From NCBI RefSeq assembly GCF_020164745.1, contig NZ_JAIUGV010000024.1, positions 1-60,397 on the forward strand: a DNA stretch of 60,397 bases. Reading direction: 5' to 3'. A program made the translations under genes and the position numbers. This document shows, piece by piece, positions 16,592-25,017 of the stretch. Position 1 is the stretch's first letter. Each line of letters starts with the position of its first letter. The DNA comes from Mesorhizobium sp. ES1-4. GTDB lineage: Bacteria; Pseudomonadota; Alphaproteobacteria; Rhizobiales; Rhizobiaceae. The notes below the pieces were generated by a model, which saw nothing but the letters and a program-made list of their open reading frames with translations, did no database searches and had not been told where the DNA came from.

Positions 16592-19132
16592 ATGGCCAGC
16601 AGCCTCGAACAGTATCATTCAAAGCGGGACTTCAAGAAGACCGCCGAGCCGGCCGGCAAGGTTGCGCGCGGGAAAAAGGACGGCGGCATCTTCGTCATCC
16701 AGAAGCACGCCGCCACAAGGCTGCACTACGATTTTCGCCTCGAGCATGACGGCGTGCTATGGAGCTGGGCGGTGACGCGCGGCCCCAGCCTCGATCCGCA
16801 CGAAAAGCGGCTGGCCGTGCATGTCGAGGATCACCCCATCGACTATGCCGCCTTCGAAGGCACCATCCCCAAGGGCGAATATGGCGGAGGCTCGGTGCTC
16901 GTCTGGGACGAGGGCACCTGGACGCCCGAGGGCGACCCGGCCCAGGCGATGAAGAAGGGCCATATCAATTTCGAGCTCGAGGGCCACAAGCTGCGCGGCA
17001 AATGGCATCTGGTGCGGCTGCGGCCGCGCCCGGGCGAGAAACGCGACAACTGGCTGCTGATCAAGTCCGACGACGACGACGCACGCCCCGGCGAGGATAT
17101 TCTGAAGGACGAGCCGAAGTCGGTGAAATCAGGCCTGACGATCGAGGAGGTCGGGGCGGGCAAGGCGGCCAAGGGCGAGAAGCCGAAGGTCTGGCATTCG
17201 AACAGGCCGGCCGCCAGCAAGGCGAAAAGCACAGCCAGGAAACTCGACTTCATCGAGCCGCAGCTGGCGACGCTCGAGCGGGACGCGCCATCGGGCCAGG
17301 ACTGGCTGCACGAAGTGAAGTTCGACGGCTATCGCATGCAGGCGCAGATCGCCGGAACCGACGTTCGGCTCCTGACCCGCACCGGCCTCGACTGGACGGA
17401 GAAATTCGGCGGCGAGATCGCAGCCGAACTCGCCGGGCTGAAATGCAGCGATGCCATCCTCGACGGCGAGATCGTGGTGCTGGCCGACAGCGGCGTGTCG
17501 TCCTTCGCGCTGCTGCAGCAGGATTTGTCGGCGAAGCGGACGAACCGCTTTATCTATTATGTCTTCGACCTGATGCGGCTCGACGGCAAGGATTTGCGCC
17601 GCGAACCGCTGGTCGAGCGCAAGCAGGCCTTGCAGGACCTGCTCGGCCAGCCGTCCGACACCGCGGCGGTGCGCTTCTCCGACCATTTTGCCGAGCCCGG
17701 CAAGATCATGCTGGAACATGCCTGCCGCATGGGGCTGGAAGGCGTCGTTTCAAAACGCGCCGATGCGACCTATCGCAGCGGGCGCGGCCCGACATGGGTC
17801 AAATCGAAATGCACGGCACGGCAGGAATTCGTCATCGGCGGCTATCTGCCGTCGGACAAGACCGGACGCGGCCTGCGCTCGCTGCTGGTCGGCTATTTCG
17901 AAGGCGGCAGCCTGCATTATGCCGGCCGTGTCGGTACCGGCTTCTCCACCCAGGGCGCCAACGACCTGAAGAAGCGGCTCGACGCGCTGAAGGCGGACGC
18001 CTCGCCCTTCGACGCGGCCGTGCCGAAGGGCAAGGGGCTGGTCTGGGTCAAGCCGGAACTGGTCGGCGAAGTGGAGTTTCGCAGCTGGACGTCGGACCGT
18101 ATAATACGCCATGCTTCCTTCCAGGGGCTGCGCGAGGACAAGCCGGCGGAGGAAGTCGTGCAGGAAAGGCCAAAGCCGGCGACAGGCAAGGCAGGGGCGC
18201 CCAAGGCAGCGACAAGCCAGGGTCCGGCCAAGGCCAAGCCGGCGGCAAGCGGGGCCAACGCGGCAGGAATCGCGGCGAAAACCACCGTGAAGCTCTCCCA
18301 TCCCGACAAGCTTTTGTGGCCCGTCGAAAAGATATCGAAACAGGCCCTGCTCGATCACTACGCGCTGGTGTGGCCGCGCATGAAGCAATTCGTGGTCGAG
18401 CGCCCGCTCAGCCTGGTCAGGGCGCCGGATGGCATCGGCGGCCAGCGTTTCTTCCAGAAGCATGCCTCGGCCGGCATGCATGCGAAGATCGAGAAGACGA
18501 AGGATCCCACCGATGGCGAGGAAATCCTGTTCATCCGCGATTTCGACGGCATCGCGGCGCTGGTCCAGCTCGGCGTGGTCGAGATCCACATCTGGGGCTG
18601 CACGATCGACAAGCTTGAACAACCGGACCAGATCGTCTTCGACCTCGACCCCGATGAGGGCGTCGATGTGAAGGCGGTGCGCGAGGCGGCGCTCGACATC
18701 AGGGGCAAGCTCGACGAGCTGTCGCTGCCCAATTTCGTCAAGACATCGGGCGGCAAGGGCTTTCACGTCGTCGTGCCGCTGAAACCATCGGCGGATTGGG
18801 CCGAGGTCAAGGGCTTTGCCCATGATTTCGCCAGGGCACTGGAGCAGGGCGCGCCAGACCGCTACACGGCGACGCTGTCGAAGAAGGCGCGGACCGGAAA
18901 AATCTTCGTCGACTATCTGCGCAATGGCAGCGGCGCGACCACCGTCGCGCCCTATTCGTCACGGGCCAAGCCAGGTGCGACGGTATCGATGCCGGTGACC
19001 TGGGCCGAGATCGAGGCCGGGCTGGCGCCGAACGCCTTCCCGATCGGCGACAAGACGACGCTGAAGCGGCTTTCGGAAGCCGATCCATGGGCGGATTTTT
19101 TCAAGAAGGGCAAGGTGTTGAAGCGGGGCTGA
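16592..19132 (+). CDS. ligD: ATP-dependent DNA ligase D (PE-LIG-POL)
   Basis: 846-residue multidomain end-joining enzyme. An N-terminal 3'-phosphoesterase domain (about 30-160; HYDFRLEHDGVLWSWAV, HVEDHPIDYAAFEG, PKGEYGGG) is followed by the ligase domain (about 215-520) with the adenylated lysine K243 in EVKFDGYRMQ, motif IV EGVVSK (K388) and motif V WVKSK (404-406). The C-terminal primase/polymerase domain (about 560-840) has the catalytic aspartates D684 and D686 in FDLDPDEG. An Ala/Lys/Pro-rich linker separates LIG and POL. The order is the same as in other rhizobial and pseudomonad LigD proteins. It is cotranscribed with ku; the stop faces the ArsR-type gene at 7 bp. Confidence 0.97.
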   Translation: MASSLEQYHSKRDFKKTAEPAGKVARGKKDGGIFVIQKHAATRLHYDFRLEHDGVLWSWAVTRGPSLDPHEKRLAVHVEDHPIDYAAFEGTIPKGEYGGGSVLVWDEGTWTPEGDPAQAMKKGHINFELEGHKLRGKWHLVRLRPRPGEKRDNWLLIKSDDDDARPGEDILKDEPKSVKSGLTIEEVGAGKAAKGEKPKVWHSNRPAASKAKSTARKLDFIEPQLATLERDAPSGQDWLHEVKFDGYRMQAQIAGTDVRLLTRTGLDWTEKFGGEIAAELAGLKCSDAILDGEIVVLADSGVSSFALLQQDLSAKRTNRFIYYVFDLMRLDGKDLRREPLVERKQALQDLLGQPSDTAAVRFSDHFAEPGKIMLEHACRMGLEGVVSKRADATYRSGRGPTWVKSKCTARQEFVIGGYLPSDKTGRGLRSLLVGYFEGGSLHYAGRVGTGFSTQGANDLKKRLDALKADASPFDAAVPKGKGLVWVKPELVGEVEFRSWTSDRIIRHASFQGLREDKPAEEVVQERPKPATGKAGAPKAATSQGPAKAKPAASGANAAGIAAKTTVKLSHPDKLLWPVEKISKQALLDHYALVWPRMKQFVVERPLSLVRAPDGIGGQRFFQKHASAGMHAKIEKTKDPTDGEEILFIRDFDGIAALVQLGVVEIHIWGCTIDKLEQPDQIVFDLDPDEGVDVKAVREAALDIRGKLDELSLPNFVKTSGGKGFHVVVPLKPSADWAEVKGFAHDFARALEQGAPDRYTATLSKKARTGKIFVDYLRNGSGATTVAPYSSRAKPGATVSMPVTWAEIEAGLAPNAFPIGDKTTLKRLSEADPWADFFKKGKVLKRG

Positions 19133-19138
19133 ACCGGC

Positions 19139-19813
19139 TCACGCCAAAAACACCCGCTCGAACGCCTGCTTGCCGGGCGGCGAAAACACCACGGCGCGGC
19201 TATCCTTCTCGCGGCGCGCCCATTTCTCGGCGAGGATCTTGTCGAGGATGGCGGCTCCCAGCGTGCCCGCAAGGTGCGAGCGCCGCACGCTCCAGTCGAG
19301 GCAGGCGCGGCACACCGGCCGCCGCGGCCTGGTTTGGACATCGATGCCTATCGCCGCGAAGTGGGAGGCCGCCGACGGGCCGAGCCTGATCTCCTTGTCG
19401 TCGCGGAGCAGTATGTTCTTGTCGACAAGGCGATCCAGCATCGCAACGGCCTGCTCGCCGGCAAGGTGATCGTAGCAGACGCGCGCGACGCGCATCGCAC
19501 CGTCGCGGGGGCCCGGCCGCACGCGCCTTGGGCCGACCGCCTCGGCCACGCCGGTGATGGCCTCGATCATGCCGGCCACTTGCGGGCCGGCCAACCCGTA
19601 ATAACGATGCCGGCCCTGGCTGGCCAAGGTCAGCAAGCCACCCTCCATCAGCTTGGATAGATGCGAGGAGGCGGTCGGCAACGATACGCCGGCCTCCAGC
19701 GCCAGTTCGCTCGCGGTCAATGCCGTGCCGCCCATCAGGGCGTTGAGCATGTTGGCGCGGGCCGGGTCGCCGACCAGGCTGGCGATGCGGGCAATGTCGG
19801 GTCCTTCACGCAT
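19139..19813 (-). CDS. ArsR-type winged-helix transcriptional regulator
   Basis: 224-residue regulator with an ArsR/HTH_20 winged helix at about 5-85 (ARIASLVGDPARANMLNALMGG, TASELALEAGVSLPTASSHLSKLMEGGLL, GRHRYYGLAG) and a longer C-terminal part that carries a CRACLDW segment. ArsR-like proteins of this length often sense metals or small ligands; the C-terminal cysteines (VCRAC) are possible ligands but this is inference. The ATG at 19813 was preferred over an in-frame GTG at 19852. It diverges from the DUF1127 remnant and the two ferredoxin-like genes, which it may control. Confidence 0.85.
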   Translation of the reverse strand: MREGPDIARIASLVGDPARANMLNALMGGTALTASELALEAGVSLPTASSHLSKLMEGGLLTLASQGRHRYYGLAGPQVAGMIEAITGVAEAVGPRRVRPGPRDGAMRVARVCYDHLAGEQAVAMLDRLVDKNILLRDDKEIRLGPSAASHFAAIGIDVQTRPRRPVCRACLDWSVRRSHLAGTLGAAILDKILAEKWARREKDSRAVVFSPPGKQAFERVFLA

Positions 19814-19881
19814 GGTTTGATCCTCATCGAAGCATTCTTGTGAGATAACCACTATTCTCCGGCCAGATCAAGGAGATGACG

Positions 19882-20095
19882 ATGACCGCACGAGCCGCTT
19901 CCACCCCTGCGCCGTTGCCCCGCCGCCGGTCGTTCCCTGTCATCACCTGGATCCGCTCGCGGCTGCTGGCGCCGGCATGACCGCCACGTGCAGCGCCGCG
20001 ACCTCTGCGAGATCGACGACCACCTGCTGCGCGACCTCGGCCTGACACGGCAGGACGTGCGCCGCGAATGCGCGAAATCCTTCTGGCAGGCATGA
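19882..20095 (+). pseudogene. DUF1127 small protein, frameshifted
   Basis: The ATG at 19882 has a strong AAGGAG ribosome site and encodes an Arg-rich N-terminal part ending WIRSRLLAPA with a TGA at 19978-19980. The typical DUF1127 C-terminal part (RRDLCEIDDHLLRDLGLTRQ) continues in another frame to the TGA at 20093-20095, with no start codon of its own after the preceding stop. Adding two bases (GC within the GCGCC run near 19968-19973) would join the parts into a normal DUF1127 protein of about 71 residues. It is either a real frameshift mutation or a sequencing error. DUF1127 proteins are small regulators involved in RNA turnover, phosphate or stress responses. Confidence 0.7.
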
Positions 20096-20180
20096 CCGCC
20101 GAGGGAATGCCTAACACATCCACCCACAGGACGTTTCGACGCCGCTCGAACCATCGACGCACCCGCAAGGAGAGACCGAG

Positions 20181-20513
20181 ATGACCATCACCTGCTTTAT
20201 CCGCTACGAGATCGACCCGTTCGGCAAGGCGGCCTTCGAGGAGTATGCCCGCAACTGGGGCCAGGCCATTCCGCGCTGCGGCGCCGATCTGATCGGTTAT
20301 TTCGCGCCGCACGAGGGCTCGGCCACGACGGCCTACGCCGCCTACAACATCGAAAGCCTGGCCGCCTACGAAGCCTATCGCGCCCGACTTGCCGCCGACC
20401 CGGCCGGCAAGACAAACTACGAGTTCGCCAAGCGTGAACGCTTCATCCTCAGGGAGGACCGCATGTTCCTGAAACTGGCGTCCGGCCCGCATGCGCCGCT
20501 GGTGAAGGCATGA
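20181..20513 (+). CDS. NIPSNAP family protein
   Basis: 110-residue protein with a NIPSNAP/dimeric alpha-beta barrel fold: ITCFIRYEIDPFGKAAFEEYARNWGQAIPRCGADLIGYF, then the TTAYAAYNIESLAAYEAYRARLAADP helix typical of the family. Biochemical role unknown; many are small-molecule binding or quinone-type monooxygenase relatives. A good ribosome site (AAGGAGAGACCGAG) precedes the ATG. The stop overlaps the next gene by ATGA, so the two ferredoxin-like proteins are coupled and may form a heteromer. Confidence 0.85.
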   Translation: MTITCFIRYEIDPFGKAAFEEYARNWGQAIPRCGADLIGYFAPHEGSATTAYAAYNIESLAAYEAYRARLAADPAGKTNYEFAKRERFILREDRMFLKLASGPHAPLVKA

Positions 20514-20854
20514 TCGCCGTCATCTTCGAGGTGCAGCCCGCACCGGGCCGGCGCGAAGCTTATCTCGGCATCGCCGCCGACTTGCGTCCGCTGCTCGAGG
20601 GCGTCGACGGGTTCATCTCCATCGAGCGCTTCCAGAGCCTGGCCGACCCGAACCGGATCCTGTCGCTGTCGTTCTGGCGCGACGAGGAGGCGGTGAAGGC
20701 CTGGCGCAACACGGAAGAACACCGGCAGGCGCAGAAGGCAGGGCGCGGCGGTATCTTTGCCGGCTACAGACTGCGGATCGCACATGTGGTGCGCGATTAC
20801 GGGCTGACGGAGCGGGACGAGGCGCCGGCGGACAGCCGGGCGGTGAACGGGTGA
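20510..20854 (+). CDS. Antibiotic biosynthesis monooxygenase (ABM) family protein
   Basis: 114-residue ABM-domain protein (dimeric ferredoxin-like barrel): IAVIFEVQPAPGRREAYLGIAADLRPLLEGVDGF, followed by SLSFWRDEEAVKAWRNTEEHRQAQ. In the family such proteins act as cofactor-free monooxygenases or heme-binding proteins; the substrate is unknown. It overlaps the NIPSNAP gene by four bases. Its 3' end faces mbfA across a palindromic repeat. Confidence 0.87.
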   Translation: MIAVIFEVQPAPGRREAYLGIAADLRPLLEGVDGFISIERFQSLADPNRILSLSFWRDEEAVKAWRNTEEHRQAQKAGRGGIFAGYRLRIAHVVRDYGLTERDEAPADSRAVNG

Positions 20855-20866
20855 GGGCTGGTTCTT

Positions 20867-21066
20867 CCTTCTCCCCTTGTGGGAGAAGGTGGGCGAGCGA
20901 AGCTCGGTCGGATGAGGGGTGCTCCAGTTGGACGCACGGTGACAAGTGCCAACATCTCACTCCGTCCAACACCCCTCATCCGTCTCGGCGCTGCGCGCCG
21001 ATCCACCGCCCGGGGGCGAGCCCCACAGGTCTCGCCCCGTCCTTCGGACCCCACAAGGGGAGAAGG
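20867..21066. repeat. Palindromic intergenic repeat, subfamily 1 copy A
   Basis: About 200-bp imperfect inverted repeat between the converging ABM and mbfA genes. Outer arms are CCTTCTCCCCTTGTGGGAGA and the reverse complement at the right end. Inner arms contain GATGAGGGGTG (left) and CACCCCTCATC (right), around a short unique middle. Further copies occur at 50508-50651 and 57602-57789, so it is a dispersed element resembling rhizobial RIME-type mosaic repeats. It can fold into a long hairpin and could end both transcripts. Confidence 0.8.
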
Positions 21067-21077
21067 TAAAAAGACGC

Positions 21078-22061
21078 TCACGCATTGCCGATCAGCACGC
21101 CGGCCGCGAACACCAGGGCGCCGCCCAGCACCACCTGGAAGGCAGCGCGCAGGAAAGGCGTCTGCATGTAGCGGTTCTGGACGAAGGCGATGGCCCACAA
21201 TTCGAAGAACACGACCACGGCGGCGACCGCGGTCGCCGTCCAGAAATGCGGGATGAGATAGGGCAATGCGTGGCCAAGCCCACCGGACGCCGTCATGATG
21301 CCGGTGGTGATGCCGCGCTTTATGGGCGAGCCTCGGCCCGATAGCTTGCCGTCGTCGGAGGCGACCTCGGTGAAGCCCATCGAAATGCCGGCGCCGATCG
21401 AGGCGGCGAGGCCGACCAGAAAGGTCTGCCATGTGTCATGCGTGGCAAAGGCGGCGGCAAAGATCGGTGCCAGTGTCGATACCGATCCATCCATCAATCC
21501 GGCCAGGCCGGGCTGTACATAGGTCAGGATGAACTGACGCTGCTCGGCGGCGGCCTCTTCATCCTTCACATCGCCCGGCACATGCTTGTGCTCAAGCCGC
21601 TGCGCAAGCGTTTCATGGCCTTGTTCGGCCAGTGCCAGATCGTTGAGCAGTTTTCGCGTCGAGGCGTCGGTGGTGCGCTTGGCCGCCTCGACATAGAACA
21701 GGTAGGCCTGCCGCTCCATCGCCTCGGCCTGGCCGCGCACGGCCTCGATGCCGAGCGGCCGTACCAGCCAGTCGGGCTTGCGCTCATAGTAACCCTTCAC
21801 ATGTTCACGGCGGATCAGTGGAATGCGCTCGCCAAAACGCTTGCGGTGGAGCTCGATCAGCGAATCGCGATGGCCGTCTTCCTCCTTGGCCATTGCCTCG
21901 AACATTTTGGCCGATTGCGGGAAACTCTCGGCCAAACCGTCCGCATAAGCCCGGTAGATGCGCCCATCATCTTCCTCCGATGAAATGGCCAGCGCCAGGA
22001 TCTCCTGTTCGGAGAGCGTGTCGAAGGGGCGGCGGCCGAAGCCGAAAACACGGGAAAGCAT
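21078..22061 (-). CDS. mbfA: Membrane-bound ferritin-like iron exporter MbfA
   Basis: 327-residue fusion of an N-terminal ferritin-like (erythrin) domain (about 15-165; SSEEDDGRIYRAYADGL, MAKEEDGHRDSL, YLFYVEAAKRT, LALAEQGHETLAQRL, giving the repeated Glu and ExxH iron ligands) and a C-terminal VIT1/CCC1-type membrane domain of about five helices (PGLAGLMDGSVSTLAP, GAGISMGFTEVASDDG). In Agrobacterium and Bradyrhizobium MbfA exports iron and protects against iron and peroxide stress, and is repressed by Irr. A perfect iron control element lies 16 bp upstream of the start, which supports the same regulation here. Confidence 0.93.
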   Translation of the reverse strand: MLSRVFGFGRRPFDTLSEQEILALAISSEEDDGRIYRAYADGLAESFPQSAKMFEAMAKEEDGHRDSLIELHRKRFGERIPLIRREHVKGYYERKPDWLVRPLGIEAVRGQAEAMERQAYLFYVEAAKRTTDASTRKLLNDLALAEQGHETLAQRLEHKHVPGDVKDEEAAAEQRQFILTYVQPGLAGLMDGSVSTLAPIFAAAFATHDTWQTFLVGLAASIGAGISMGFTEVASDDGKLSGRGSPIKRGITTGIMTASGGLGHALPYLIPHFWTATAVAAVVVFFELWAIAFVQNRYMQTPFLRAAFQVVLGGALVFAAGVLIGNA

Positions 22062-22077
22062 GAGGAAATCACCCTAG

Positions 22078-22094
22078 TTTAGAATTGTTCTAAA
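22078..22094 (-). promoter_or_regulatory. Iron control element (ICE, Irr operator) of mbfA
   Basis: TTTAGAATTGTTCTAAA, a perfect 7-3-7 palindrome matching the rhizobial ICE motif bound by Irr. It ends 16 bp before the mbfA ATG, so it must overlap the promoter or transcription start. This agrees with known Irr repression of mbfA under low iron. Confidence 0.85.
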
Positions 22095-22232
22095 CTATGG
22101 TTTGCGGAGCCCGTGGTCAATCGCCCGCTTGGCCGCGGTCGAGAATAGTTGAAGCTCCTGCTTGTGCAGCGCCCTTCATTATCGCTGAATGTCCACCTAT
22201 ATGTGGGGCCGAACCATGGAAGGAACACGCCG

Positions 22233-22556
22233 ATGACGGCAAAGAAGCCCGCACACGCCTATGACCCGAAGCCGGTTCTCGATCTCATCGCCAGCATCGA
22301 AGCCGACCTGCAACGCCTGAAAGGCCTGGTCGAGCAACAGGTCGAGAAGTTCGACCCCGCCAATCCGCACAACAAGGCGCCGGACGGCAAACTGACCGAG
22401 GAAGGCGTCGAGTGCTGCTACCGCATGTTCGACGAAGGCAAGTCGCGCTATTCGGTCGCCCAGCAGATGAAGATCTCGTTTGCCGCCGCCACGCATCGGT
22501 TCAACAGCTGGCGCAAGCTGGGCGGGACAAAAAGGCAGCGGACGTTGCTAGGCTGA
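22233..22556 (+). CDS. Conserved hypothetical protein, possible helix-turn-helix
   Basis: 107-residue soluble protein. The N-terminal half (PKPVLDLIASIEADLQRLKGLVEQQVEKF) looks like a coiled coil. The C-terminal half (EGVECCYRMFDEGKSRYSVAQQMKISFAAATHRFNSWRKLGG) has the pattern of a resolvase- or transposase-like HTH (GKSRYSVAQQM, then AAATHRFNSW). I know no function. The ATG at 22233 follows AAGGAACACGCCG; an ATG 28 codons upstream lacks a ribosome site. It stands alone, 139 bp from the ICE element of divergent mbfA. Confidence 0.7.
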   Translation: MTAKKPAHAYDPKPVLDLIASIEADLQRLKGLVEQQVEKFDPANPHNKAPDGKLTEEGVECCYRMFDEGKSRYSVAQQMKISFAAATHRFNSWRKLGGTKRQRTLLG

Positions 22557-22778
22557 GATCGGGGCTGAATGGCCCGACCGACAGGAGCGGTCAATTGGCC
22601 GATCGCAGCGTTCGTTGCTCCGCCGGCATTTCCTCCGCAAACGGGGAGAAAATAGCTTGGTGGGGCAACGCCGTCCGGCGGGTTGGCCTGGCAACTTGTA
22701 ACGGTCACATTTTTACATTGGTGCGCCGCGTGTCTTTACGGGCATTATGAGAGGATCGCCCCTCTTGCTGGACCTCGC

Positions 22779-23762
22779 ATGACAACCCCCTCCCCTCCCG
22801 GCATCGCCGACATCCACGCCGCCGCCGCGCGCCTCTTCGGGCTGATCGTCGAAACGCCGTTGATCGAATCGCAGGAGCTGAACAGGCGCTTCGGCGGCCG
22901 CATCCTGTTCAAGCCGGAGACGCTGCAGCGCACCGGCTCGTTCAAGTTCCGCGGCGCCTACAACAAGCTGTCCACGCTGAGCGAGGACGAGCGCTCCCGT
23001 GGCGTCGTCGCCTTCTCCTCGGGCAACCATGCGCAGGGAGTGGCGGCTTCGGCCGCCATGTTCGGCGTCAAGGCGGTCATCGCCATGCCGGTAGATGCGC
23101 CTGACATGAAGATCGCCAACGTCCGCAGGATGGGCGCCGAGGTGGTGCCGTTCGACCGTTTCAAGGACGACCGCATGACGGTGGTTCGCCCCTATCTCGA
23201 CAAGGGCATGGCGCTGGTGCCGCCCTTCGACGACCCGGCCATCATCGCCGGACAGGGCACGATCGGGCTGGAGCTGGTCAAGCAGGCGCGGGCGCTGGGT
23301 GTATCGCTCGACGCGGTCGTCGTCCCCTGTGGCGGCGGCGGCCTGACCAGCGGCATTTCCGTCGCGGTCAAGGATGCCTCGCCCGCCACCGCAATCTGGG
23401 CGGTCGAGCCCGAGCATTTCGACGACACGCGCCGCTCGTTGGCAGCCGGCGCCAGGGTTGCGAACGAGCCGGGCCACAGTTCGATCTGCGACGCTATCCT
23501 CACCGCCGAACCGGGCGCCATCACCTTCGAGATCAACCGCCGCAACCTCGCCGGCGCCATCGCGGTTTCCGACAAGGCGACCGCGCAGGCGATGCGCGAC
23601 GCCATGGCCCACCTGAAGCTGGTGGTCGAGCCCGGCGGCTGCGTCGCGCTGGCGGCGCTGTCATCCGGCGAGATCGGTCTGTCGGGCAAATGCGTCGCCG
23701 TGGTGCTGTCCGGCGGCAATGTCGATTTCGACACCTATGCCGGGATCATGGCGGCCCGATAA
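22779..23762 (+). CDS. Threonine/serine dehydratase (PLP, TdcB/racemase-like)
   Basis: 327-residue fold-type II PLP enzyme. The Schiff-base lysine is K56 in TGSFKFRGAYNK, the substrate loop is SSGNHAQG near residue 82, and the phosphate loop is CGGGGL near residue 180. The absence of a C-terminal ACT domain points to the short catabolic TdcB or serine racemase-like type, rather than biosynthetic IlvA. It deaminates threonine or serine to 2-oxobutyrate or pyruvate in the cytoplasm. It is monocistronic, with a hairpin after the stop. Confidence 0.9.
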   Translation: MTTPSPPGIADIHAAAARLFGLIVETPLIESQELNRRFGGRILFKPETLQRTGSFKFRGAYNKLSTLSEDERSRGVVAFSSGNHAQGVAASAAMFGVKAVIAMPVDAPDMKIANVRRMGAEVVPFDRFKDDRMTVVRPYLDKGMALVPPFDDPAIIAGQGTIGLELVKQARALGVSLDAVVVPCGGGGLTSGISVAVKDASPATAIWAVEPEHFDDTRRSLAAGARVANEPGHSSICDAILTAEPGAITFEINRRNLAGAIAVSDKATAQAMRDAMAHLKLVVEPGGCVALAALSSGEIGLSGKCVAVVLSGGNVDFDTYAGIMAAR

Positions 23763-23791
23763 ACATCGCGATTGGGACGCCGTGCGCGGGA

Positions 23792-23815
23792 GCCGATGCC
23801 GGTCACGGCATCGGC
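23792..23815. terminator. Hairpin between converging genes
   Basis: GCCGATGCC at 23792-23800 pairs with GGCATCGGC at 23807-23815 over a 6-base loop, 30 bp after the dehydratase stop and before the converging ABC permease stop. No T-run on either strand. It could act in both directions. Confidence 0.5.
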
Positions 23816-23880
23816 GGGCAGTGCTCAGCCGCCTTGAAGGTCGAGCTGACTGGAAAACCCGTGAAGGGCGGCCCCGGATC

Positions 23881-25017
23881 CTAATCCAGCGTCCGCCTGA
23901 ACCGCACCAATGCCGTGCCGGCGAACAGCACCACGAACAGTACCAGCCAGCCGACCTCGGCTCCTATCGCATGGAGGTCGGCGCCCTTGAGCATCACCGC
24001 CCGGGTGATGCGCAGGAAATGCGTCAGCGGGAAGATTTCGCCCAGGACCTGCGCCCATCCGGGCATGCCGCGATATGGGAACATGAAGCCGGACAGCATG
24101 ATCGACGGCAGGAAAAAGAAGAAGGTCAACTGCATTGCCTGCATCTGCGAGCCAGCCATGGTCGAGATCGTGTAGCCGAGCAGCACCAGCGAAAGCACGA
24201 AGACAAGCACCGCCGACAGAAGCAGCGTCAGTGAGCCGACGAAGGGAATGCTGAACAGCAGCTTCGCCGCGACCAGGACCACCACCATCTGCACCGCGCC
24301 GACGACAAGGAAGGGCAGCACCTTGCCCAGCATGATCTCGGCCGGGCTGGAAGGCATGGCGAGCAGGTTTTCCATCGTGCCGCGCTCGGTTTCCCGGGTC
24401 AGCGCCATGGCCGTCATCATCACCATGGTCATCTGCAGGATAACGCCGAGCAGGCCGGGCACGATGTTGTATTGCGAAATGCCTTCGGGATTGTAGCGCC
24501 GGTGCACCACCACCTGCAGCTGCCCCCTGGCGTCTTCGGCTGCCGCCGCCTGCATGCCCTGGGCGCGCAGCAGCGCCTGGCTCGCCACCGTGCTCAAGGT
24601 CGAGACGGCACCGCTCGCCGCCGAGGGATCGGTTGCGTCCGCCTCGATGAGGATCTGCGGATTGTCGCCGCGCTCGACCCGGCGGCCGAAGTCGGCCGGG
24701 ATCGTCACCACGAAGGAAACGGCGCCCTTGGCCATCAGCTCCTCGGCCTCCGCGGCGCTTTGCGCCACATAATCGAAGCGATAGTAGCCCGTCATCTGCA
24801 GAGCGGAGGCCATGGCGCGCGTATACTGGTCGTTGCTCATGGCGACGAGCGCGGTCGGCAGGCTCTTGGGGTCGTTGTTTATGGCGAAGCCGAACAGCAC
24901 CAGCTGCATCAACGGCACGCCCAGCATCATGGCGAAGGTGACGCGGTCGCGCCGCATCTGGATGAACTCCTTGATCAGCAAGGCGCCGAGCCTGGCGAAG
25001 GAAAGCACGTTGTTCAT
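23881..25017 (-). CDS. ABC-2 type exporter permease (YbhR/YhhJ-like)
   Basis: 378-residue inner-membrane permease of the ABC-2 type with one N-terminal helix (VTFAMMLGVPLMQLVLFGFAIN), a large periplasmic domain (about 55-180) and five to six C-terminal helices (GVILQMTMVMMTAMALTRETERGTMENLLAMPSSPAEIMLGK is the family motif). It works with the ATPase and the HlyD-type protein upstream in the same operon. E. coli ybhGFSR, controlled by the TetR protein CecR, has two permeases; here there is only one, so it should act as a homodimer. The start overlaps the ATPase stop by ATGA. Confidence 0.9.
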   Translation of the reverse strand: MNNVLSFARLGALLIKEFIQMRRDRVTFAMMLGVPLMQLVLFGFAINNDPKSLPTALVAMSNDQYTRAMASALQMTGYYRFDYVAQSAAEAEELMAKGAVSFVVTIPADFGRRVERGDNPQILIEADATDPSAASGAVSTLSTVASQALLRAQGMQAAAAEDARGQLQVVVHRRYNPEGISQYNIVPGLLGVILQMTMVMMTAMALTRETERGTMENLLAMPSSPAEIMLGKVLPFLVVGAVQMVVVLVAAKLLFSIPFVGSLTLLLSAVLVFVLSLVLLGYTISTMAGSQMQAMQLTFFFFLPSIMLSGFMFPYRGMPGWAQVLGEIFPLTHFLRITRAVMLKGADLHAIGAEVGWLVLFVVLFAGTALVRFRRTLD

